The notes beneath the pieces are model-generated. The model had not been told where the DNA came from and ran no database searches. It saw only the letters and a list, made by a program, of their open reading frames with translations. This document shows, piece by piece, positions 21,301 to 23,047 of a DNA stretch of 23,047 nucleotides. Made by a program: the position numbers and the translations under genes. The stretch lies in NCBI GenBank assembly GCA_012841845.1, contig DUTZ01000415.1, positions 1 through 23,047 on the forward strand, given 5' to 3'. The stretch is from Actinomycetales bacterium. GTDB taxonomy: Bacteria; Actinomycetota; Actinomycetes; Mycobacteriales; Mycobacteriaceae. Positions within the stretch are counted from its first letter, which is position 1, and every line of letters starts with the position of its first letter.

Positions 21301-21905
21301 GTGGTCTCGATGGTGACGTGCGAGATGATCGGCAGCTTCCTGCCGGCGGCCTCCATGCCGCGCTGGCAACCCAGGACGGCGGCCTTGACCTGCAGCAGGT
21401 CCTGGCTGGTCTCGATGAGGTAGGCGTCGATCCCGCCGCGGGCCAGCCCCTCGGCGGCGCGGGCGTAGGCGTCGCGGATCTCCTCGAAGGTGGTCTGGCC
21501 GAGCGAGGGCAGCTTGGTGCCGGGGCCGAGCGAGCCCAGGACCATCCGCGGGGTGCCGTCCTCGGAGGGGCCCATCTCGTCGGCGACCCGCCGCGCGATC
21601 GCGGCGCCCTTCTCGGCCAGCTCCTCGATCCGGTCCACGATGTCGTAGTCGGCGAGGTTGGACAGGTTGCAGCCGAAGGTGTTGGTCTCCACCAGGTCGG
21701 CCCCGGCGGCGAAGAAGGCGCGGTGGATCTCCGCCACCACGTCGGGGCGGGTGGCGTTGAGGATCTCGTTGCAGCCCTCGAGGCCCAGGAAGTCGTCGTC
21801 CACGTCGAGGTCCACGGCCTGCAACATGGTTCCCATCGCCCCGTCCCCGATGAGTACACGCCGACGGGCGGCGTCCAACAAGGGCGAATCGAAAGCGGCA
21901 GACAT
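18345..21905 (-). CDS. metH: Cobalamin-dependent methionine synthase MetH
   Basis: MetH transfers the methyl group of methyltetrahydrofolate to homocysteine via cobalamin. The 1186-residue protein is full length, with all four modules. The homocysteine domain (about 1-320) has DGAMGTML at 21 and the zinc ligands in LNCATGP (about 228) and GGCCGTTPEH (about 293). The pterin domain has GERTNANGSKKF and a TIDEEG segment. The cobalamin domain has KGDVHDIGKNLV (about 735-745), whose His is the lower cobalt ligand, and GLLVKST. The AdoMet reactivation domain (from about 920) has RYSFGYGACPD. The start ATG 21905 lies 7 nt after a TACACT -10 box, so the mRNA is probably leaderless. There is no room for a cobalamin riboswitch. 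Confidence 0.97.
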   Translation of the reverse strand: MSAAFDSPLLDAARRRVLIGDGAMGTMLQAVDLDVDDDFLGLEGCNEILNATRPDVVAEIHRAFFAAGADLVETNTFGCNLSNLADYDIVDRIEELAEKGAAIARRVADEMGPSEDGTPRMVLGSLGPGTKLPSLGQTTFEEIRDAYARAAEGLARGGIDAYLIETSQDLLQVKAAVLGCQRGMEAAGRKLPIISHVTIETTGTMLLGSEIGAALTALEPLGIDMIGLNCATGPAEMVEHLRYLSQHASIPVSVMPNAGLPELGPNGAVYPLGAEDFGPQVADFVSEFGLSMVGGCCGTTPEHITRLREQVLDRTQAEREPAPINAVSSLYSVTPLRADAGIIMIGERTNANGSKKFREAMLAGDWDTCMEIAKGQMRDGAQMLDLCVDYVGRDGSGDMAELAGRLATSSTLPIMLDSTEPDVIRAGLEHLGGRCAVNSVNYEDGDGPDSRFQRIMRLVTEHGAAVVGLTIDEEGQARTADHKVRIAERLIADLTGNWGVDEDDIIIDCLTFPISTGQEEVRRDGIETIEAIRRLTEAHPRIHTTLGLSNISFGLNPAARQVLNSVFLHECIQAGLDTAIAHSSKILPMNKIDERQREVALDLVYDRRSDDYDPLQVFMELFEGVSAASAKDERAAELAAMPLMERLAARIVDGERNGLEDDLDAAMAEIPPLQIINDHLLNGMKTVGELFGSGQMQLPFVLQSAETMKAAVAHLEPHMEATDEDGKGKIVLATVKGDVHDIGKNLVDIILSNNGYDVVNIGIKQPIADIISAARENKADVIGMSGLLVKSTVVMKDNLVELNNEGIAGEFPVLLGGAALTRAFVEVDLAEMYQGDVFYARDAFEGLRLMDEVMTAKRTGVPIAQSSESAAKAAERRERRARSEAIAAKRAAEAEPIEIPARSDVAADQPIATPPFWGTRIAKGIPVADYAGHLDERALFLGQWGLRGVRGGEGPSYEELVETDGRPRLRDWINRLTTQGILSHAAVVYGYFPAYSDGDDVCILAEPRPDAEVLHRVSFPRQQRPRFLCIADFLASKERCEAEGTVDVLPFQLVTMGSPIADFANELFAANEYRDYMEVHGLSVQLTEALAEFWHRRVRDELRLPDGAVSEEDPDAITDYFDLKYRGARYSFGYGACPDLESRKVVVDLLEPERIGVELSEELQLHPEQSTDAFVLYHPEAKYFNT

Positions 21906-21912
21906 GCCCGCC

Positions 21913-21941
21913 AGTGTAGGTGGGACGACGACGAGGTCGAA
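21913..21941 (-). promoter_or_regulatory. Leaderless promoter of metH
   Basis: On the minus strand TACACT (21913-21918) is a good TANNNT -10 and ends 7 nt before the metH ATG. A weak -35-like TTCGAC (21936-21941) lies 17 nt further upstream. No Shine-Dalgarno is present, in keeping with a leaderless start. Confidence 0.55.
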
Positions 21942-21943
21942 CG

Positions 21944-21949
21944 TAGGCT
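21944..21949 (+). promoter_or_regulatory. -10 box of the PAC2-family gene (leaderless)
   Basis: TAGGCT fits TANNNT and ends 6 nt before ATG 21956. The box lies only 2 bp from the proposed -35 of the divergent metH promoter, so the two promoters share a 50-bp space and should compete for RNA polymerase. Confidence 0.5.
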
Positions 21950-21955
21950 GGACGG

Positions 21956-22879
21956 ATGACGGTCGACTGGACTTCCGACGGACACCTCGACGTGGAGAAC
22001 CCGATCATGCTCGTGGCGTTCGAGGGGTGGAACGACGCGGCCGACGTGGCGACGGGGACGATCGAGCACCTGGCCCTGAACTGGGAGGCGCGCCCGATCG
22101 CGGAGATCGGCGGCGACGACTTCTTCGACTACCTCGACCAGCGCCCGCTCGTGCGGCACGCCGGCGGCGTCTCCCGGGCGATCGAGTGGCCGCGGATCAT
22201 GGTGTCGGTGTGCCGGCCCGACGGCTTCGCCCACGACGTGGTGCTGGTCCACGGGCCGGAGCCGGCCCTCAAGTGGCGCCGCTTCGCCGCCGAGTTCGTG
22301 GACCTGGTGGACACCCTCGAGGTGACCCAGGTGGTCCTGCTGGGCGCCTACCTCGCGGACATCCCCCACACCCGGCCGGTCCCCCTGACCGGGGCCGCCT
22401 TCAGCCGCCAGCGCGTGGGCGGGATGGGGGTCGACGCCTCGGACTACGAGGGCCCCACCGGCATGACCGGCGTGCTGCAGCAGTTGCTCACCGAGGCCGG
22501 CGTGCCGGCCCTGAGCCTGTGGGCGGGGATCCCCCACTACGTGGCCTCGCCGCCCAATCCACGCGGGACCGAGGCGATGCTCTCGTGGCTCGGCGAGCAG
22601 CTGGGCATCGCGGTGCCGATGGACGCCCTGCGCTCCCAGGCCCGGTCGTGGGTCGAGAAGGTGGACGTGGCCGCCCGCGAGGACGACGACCTGCGCGACT
22701 ACATCCAGTCCCTCGAGGACCGCGTGGACGAGGGCCAGGTGGACCCGGGTGTGGACCCGGAGCCCGACCGCGGTCGCGCCGCCGACGGCGACGCCATGCC
22801 GCTGGTCGACGGCGACGCGATCGCCGCCGAGTTCGAGAAGTTCCTCCGCGGCGACCGCGGCGACACCGACGGCACCTAG
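21956..22879 (+). CDS. PAC2-family protein
   Basis: The 307-residue protein belongs to the PAC2 (proteasome assembly chaperone 2-like) family; M. tuberculosis Rv2125 is the positional counterpart. Family-typical stretches are IMLVAFEGWNDAADVAT near residue 17, the GGDDFFDY region, VLVHGPEPALKW, VVLLGAYLADIPHTRP and GIPHYVASPPNPRGTEAML. The C-terminal 50-60 residues are acidic and probably disordered. The molecular function of bacterial members is unknown. No proteasome core is encoded in this locus, so a literal chaperone role is doubtful. The start at 21956 is supported by the adjacent -10 box. Confidence 0.88.
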   Translation: MTVDWTSDGHLDVENPIMLVAFEGWNDAADVATGTIEHLALNWEARPIAEIGGDDFFDYLDQRPLVRHAGGVSRAIEWPRIMVSVCRPDGFAHDVVLVHGPEPALKWRRFAAEFVDLVDTLEVTQVVLLGAYLADIPHTRPVPLTGAAFSRQRVGGMGVDASDYEGPTGMTGVLQQLLTEAGVPALSLWAGIPHYVASPPNPRGTEAMLSWLGEQLGIAVPMDALRSQARSWVEKVDVAAREDDDLRDYIQSLEDRVDEGQVDPGVDPEPDRGRAADGDAMPLVDGDAIAAEFEKFLRGDRGDTDGT

Positions 22880-22899
22880 GGCTACCCGGTATCTAGCCC
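22879..22899. terminator. Hairpin after the PAC2-family gene
   Basis: A perfect 6-bp inverted repeat GGGCTA / TAGCCC with a 9-nt loop begins at the last base of the stop codon. A GC-rich stretch with further weak dyad symmetry follows to about 22930. It lies between convergent genes and may terminate both. Confidence 0.45.
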
Positions 22900-22930
22900 G
22901 CCGCGCCTGGGTCGGGCCGGGCGGGGCCGC

Positions 22931-23047
22931 TCAGAGACGGATGCCCAGCAGCGCGTCGATCGCGGTCGCGACGGTGGCGCCGGCACCGGGGTCGGACGCG
23001 TCCCCGGCGAGCGTGGCCCCGGCCCACGCGTCGACGGCCGCGAGGGC
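22931..23047 (-). CDS. mshC: 3' end of probable cysteine:GlcN-Ins ligase MshC (partial)
   Basis: A minus-strand frame enters from the right edge and stops at 22931, giving 38 residues ending VATAIDALLGIRL. This resembles the A-x-DALLG-x-x-L ending I associate with MshC, the mycothiol-synthesis ligase that joins cysteine to glucosaminyl-inositol. The place beside the PAC2 gene also agrees with mycobacterial and corynebacterial gene order. No catalytic residue is in the window, so the call rests on the tail and on synteny. Confidence 0.65.
   Translation of the reverse strand, partial: ALAAVDAWAGATLAGDASDPGAGATVATAIDALLGIRL

Noticed and set aside
21906..21955. Cobalamin riboswitch or SAM-type riboswitch upstream of metH
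   Set aside because: Only 50 bp separate the divergent genes and the -10 is 7 nt from the start codon, so there is no space for a structured leader.
16542..21959. Plus-strand open frame of 1805 codons antisense to metH and the ATPase gene
   Set aside because: It lies opposite two well-identified proteins, is rich in Arg/Gly/Val/His with no recognisable motif, and is the expected by-product of GC-rich third positions.

Overview
This is a very GC-rich, gene-dense piece of an actinobacterial chromosome. The gene order (helY, tatC, tatA, pafC, pafB, pafA, pup, dop, mpa, trmI, a RecB-type nuclease, hisG, hisE, a HAD phosphatase, metH, a PAC2 protein and the end of what is probably mshC) follows the arrangement I know from Mycobacterium tuberculosis (roughly Rv2092c to Rv2130c) and from Corynebacterium. 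The organism is therefore most likely a member of the Mycobacteriales. The high GC together with the loss of the proteasome core suggests a Dietzia- or Corynebacterium-like genome; this genus-level guess is inference.

Layout. Positions 1-62 hold the last codons of a plus-strand gene. Positions 72-4176 (minus) are a tatA-tatC-helY operon with its own promoter. Positions 4261-11059 (minus) are the Pup-modification locus: mpa, dop, pup, pafA, pafB, pafC, tightly packed with ATGA overlaps. Positions 11156-11995 (minus) are trmI. A divergent plus-strand pair, an Fe-S RecB/Cas4-type nuclease and a hot-dog thioesterase, fills 12059-13785 and converges on hisG at a strong hairpin. Positions 13821-15696 (minus) are a HAD phosphatase, hisE and hisG. 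Next come a small secreted orphan protein (15740-16258) and a P1B-type metal ATPase (16317-18281), which look like additions between the HAD gene and metH. Positions 18345-21905 (minus) are full-length metH, divergent from a PAC2-family gene (21956-22879). The window ends in the 3' end of a probable mshC.

How the genes work together. Dop deamidates the C-terminal Gln of Pup, PafA ligates Pup to target lysines, and the Mpa/ARC AAA+ ring recognises and unfolds pupylated proteins. The 20S core genes prcB and prcA, which in mycobacteria lie between pup and pafA, are missing: pup and pafA are 6 bp apart. Mpa also lacks the C-terminal Gly-Gln-Tyr-Leu tail that docks on the 20S core. The two observations support each other and point to pupylation without proteasomal degradation, as described in Corynebacterium glutamicum. 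PafB and PafC are WYL-domain activators of the mycobacterial LexA-independent DNA-damage response. The nuclease gene downstream of trmI has a degenerate version of their promoter motif at the correct spacing. Several promoters (nuclease gene, metH, PAC2 gene) place a TANNNT -10 box 6-7 nt before the start codon, which predicts leaderless mRNAs.

No tRNA, rRNA, CRISPR array, insertion sequence or phage gene was seen. No gene-free stretch exceeds 300 bases; the longest intergenic spaces are about 50-100 bp.
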